From positions 61,224 through 125,223 of the forward strand of contig CAMCZZ010000008.1 in the NCBI GenBank assembly GCA_945888375.1: a stretch of 64,000 nt of DNA, given 5' to 3'. The position numbers and the translations under genes were made by a program. Positions 63,618-64,000 of this stretch are shown piece by piece. Under the pieces are notes generated by a model. The model searched no databases. It worked only from the letters and a program-made list of their open reading frames with translations, and was not told where the DNA came from. Within the stretch, counting starts at the first letter, position 1; each line of letters opens with the position of its first letter. The DNA comes from Akkermansia muciniphila (GTDB taxonomy: Bacteria; Verrucomicrobiota; Verrucomicrobiia; Opitutales; Opitutaceae).

Positions 63618-64000
63618 ATGAAATCGTTACCCTCCCTCCTGCGCTGCCGCCTCTCCCGCAAGCAGCTTGTCCGACTCCTTACCCCGGCTTTTGCCTTTGT
63701 CCCCGCCCTGAACGCGGCCGATGTCTCCAAGGCGAATAACGCCGATGCCTTGAACCTCACCACGAGTTGGACCTCTGGCGTGCTGCCTACCTCCTCGGAC
63801 GTCGCGGTTTTCGATTCCACGGTGACCTCCATCGTTCCCGATGCGACCAACGGCTTTAGTTACATGCAGTTCCCCGCCGCCGCCTCTTGGCAGGGGGTTC
63901 GTGTGGTCGGCGCGGTCGATAAACTGTCTGTCGACAGCTTCGGCTTCGGATTGCCCGGGCTCACGATCGGCTCGGCGGGTTTGGATTTCTCCGCCGCCAC
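63618..64000 (+). CDS. Start of a large secreted surface protein (partial, right edge)
   Basis: The open frame from the ATG at 63618 continues past the window. A signal peptide (VRLLTPAFAFVPALNAA) is followed by a region rich in Thr, Ser, Asn and Asp with TTSWTSGVLPTSSDVAVFDST, which closely resembles the beginning of beta-strand-repeat proteins of Verrucomicrobiota, often ending in PEP-CTERM. The terminus is not visible, so the sorting signal and length cannot be stated. Confidence 0.7.
   Translation, partial: MKSLPSLLRCRLSRKQLVRLLTPAFAFVPALNAADVSKANNADALNLTTSWTSGVLPTSSDVAVFDSTVTSIVPDATNGFSYMQFPAAASWQGVRVVGAVDKLSVDSFGFGLPGLTIGSAGLDFSAA

Overview
The window looks like a stretch of chromosome from a high-GC Verrucomicrobiota bacterium, probably of the Opitutaceae type. 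This is an inference from several signals: a PEP-CTERM protein, prepilin-like proteins with the G^FTLIE start and the H-X9-DG C-terminus typical of the Planctomycetota/Verrucomicrobiota group, the start of a protein resembling large beta-strand-repeat surface proteins, MlaA/MlaC and lipoproteins that imply an outer membrane, and short CACGGAT/ATCCGTG intergenic repeats. Almost none of the start codons I inspected has a Shine-Dalgarno sequence. There is no phage, integrase, insertion sequence, CRISPR array or rRNA, and I found no convincing tRNA.

Layout. 1-6.1 kb: a CHASE/PAS hybrid histidine kinase cut by the left edge, a lipoprotein, a TPR protein, an Ogt-type DNA repair methyltransferase and a PEP-CTERM protein with an FGE-like fold. 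6.2-8.6 kb: metallo-beta-lactamase hydrolase, ribD and rdgB. 8.6-12.6 kb: three coupled prepilin-like genes (PilV-, PilW- and PilX-like, the last 861 aa). 12.8-20.3 kb: gltX, an MFS exporter, rmuC, a histidine kinase, an ABC ATPase without permease, and a SMUG1-type uracil glycosylase. 20.3-27.9 kb: surE, an orphan OmpR-type regulator, hisG followed by the putrescine pair aguB-aguA and a lipoprotein, then cdd, dgt and rpmG. 28-36.6 kb: a structured leader, a small membrane protein, a CPA2 antiporter, glnD and valS.

36.6-40.9 kb is a minus-strand run glnS-trpC-ksgA-ymgE-like-small ORF. 40.9-44.7 kb is a sitABCD-like manganese/iron ABC importer whose operon is interrupted by an inverted repeat. 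44.8-47 kb holds cysK and fba facing each other over a strong bidirectional terminator. 47-57.8 kb is mostly minus strand: an LTxxQ-like protein, a topoisomerase III, sufS, a GspE/PilB ATPase with a small companion, obg, mlaA and mlaC. 57.8-62.4 kb has two DEAD-box helicases flanking an unusual nucleotidyltransferase-GHMP kinase fusion. The right end has a secreted prepilin-like protein and the beginning of a large surface protein.

How the genes relate: most are housekeeping (translation, nucleotide pool cleaning, nitrogen sensing, ribosome assembly). The accessory character lies in the cell envelope: the secretion/pilus ATPase at 52.7-54.4 kb could power export of the prepilin-like proteins at 8.6-12.6 and 62.7 kb, and the surface proteins at both ends could be sorted or displayed through the same envelope. 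The most unusual items are the nucleotidyltransferase-GHMP kinase fusion, a candidate cis-regulatory RNA with two mutually exclusive pairings before the antiporter operon, a diverged intergenic repeat present at two sites, and an inverted repeat that supplies the stop codon of the metal ABC ATPase.
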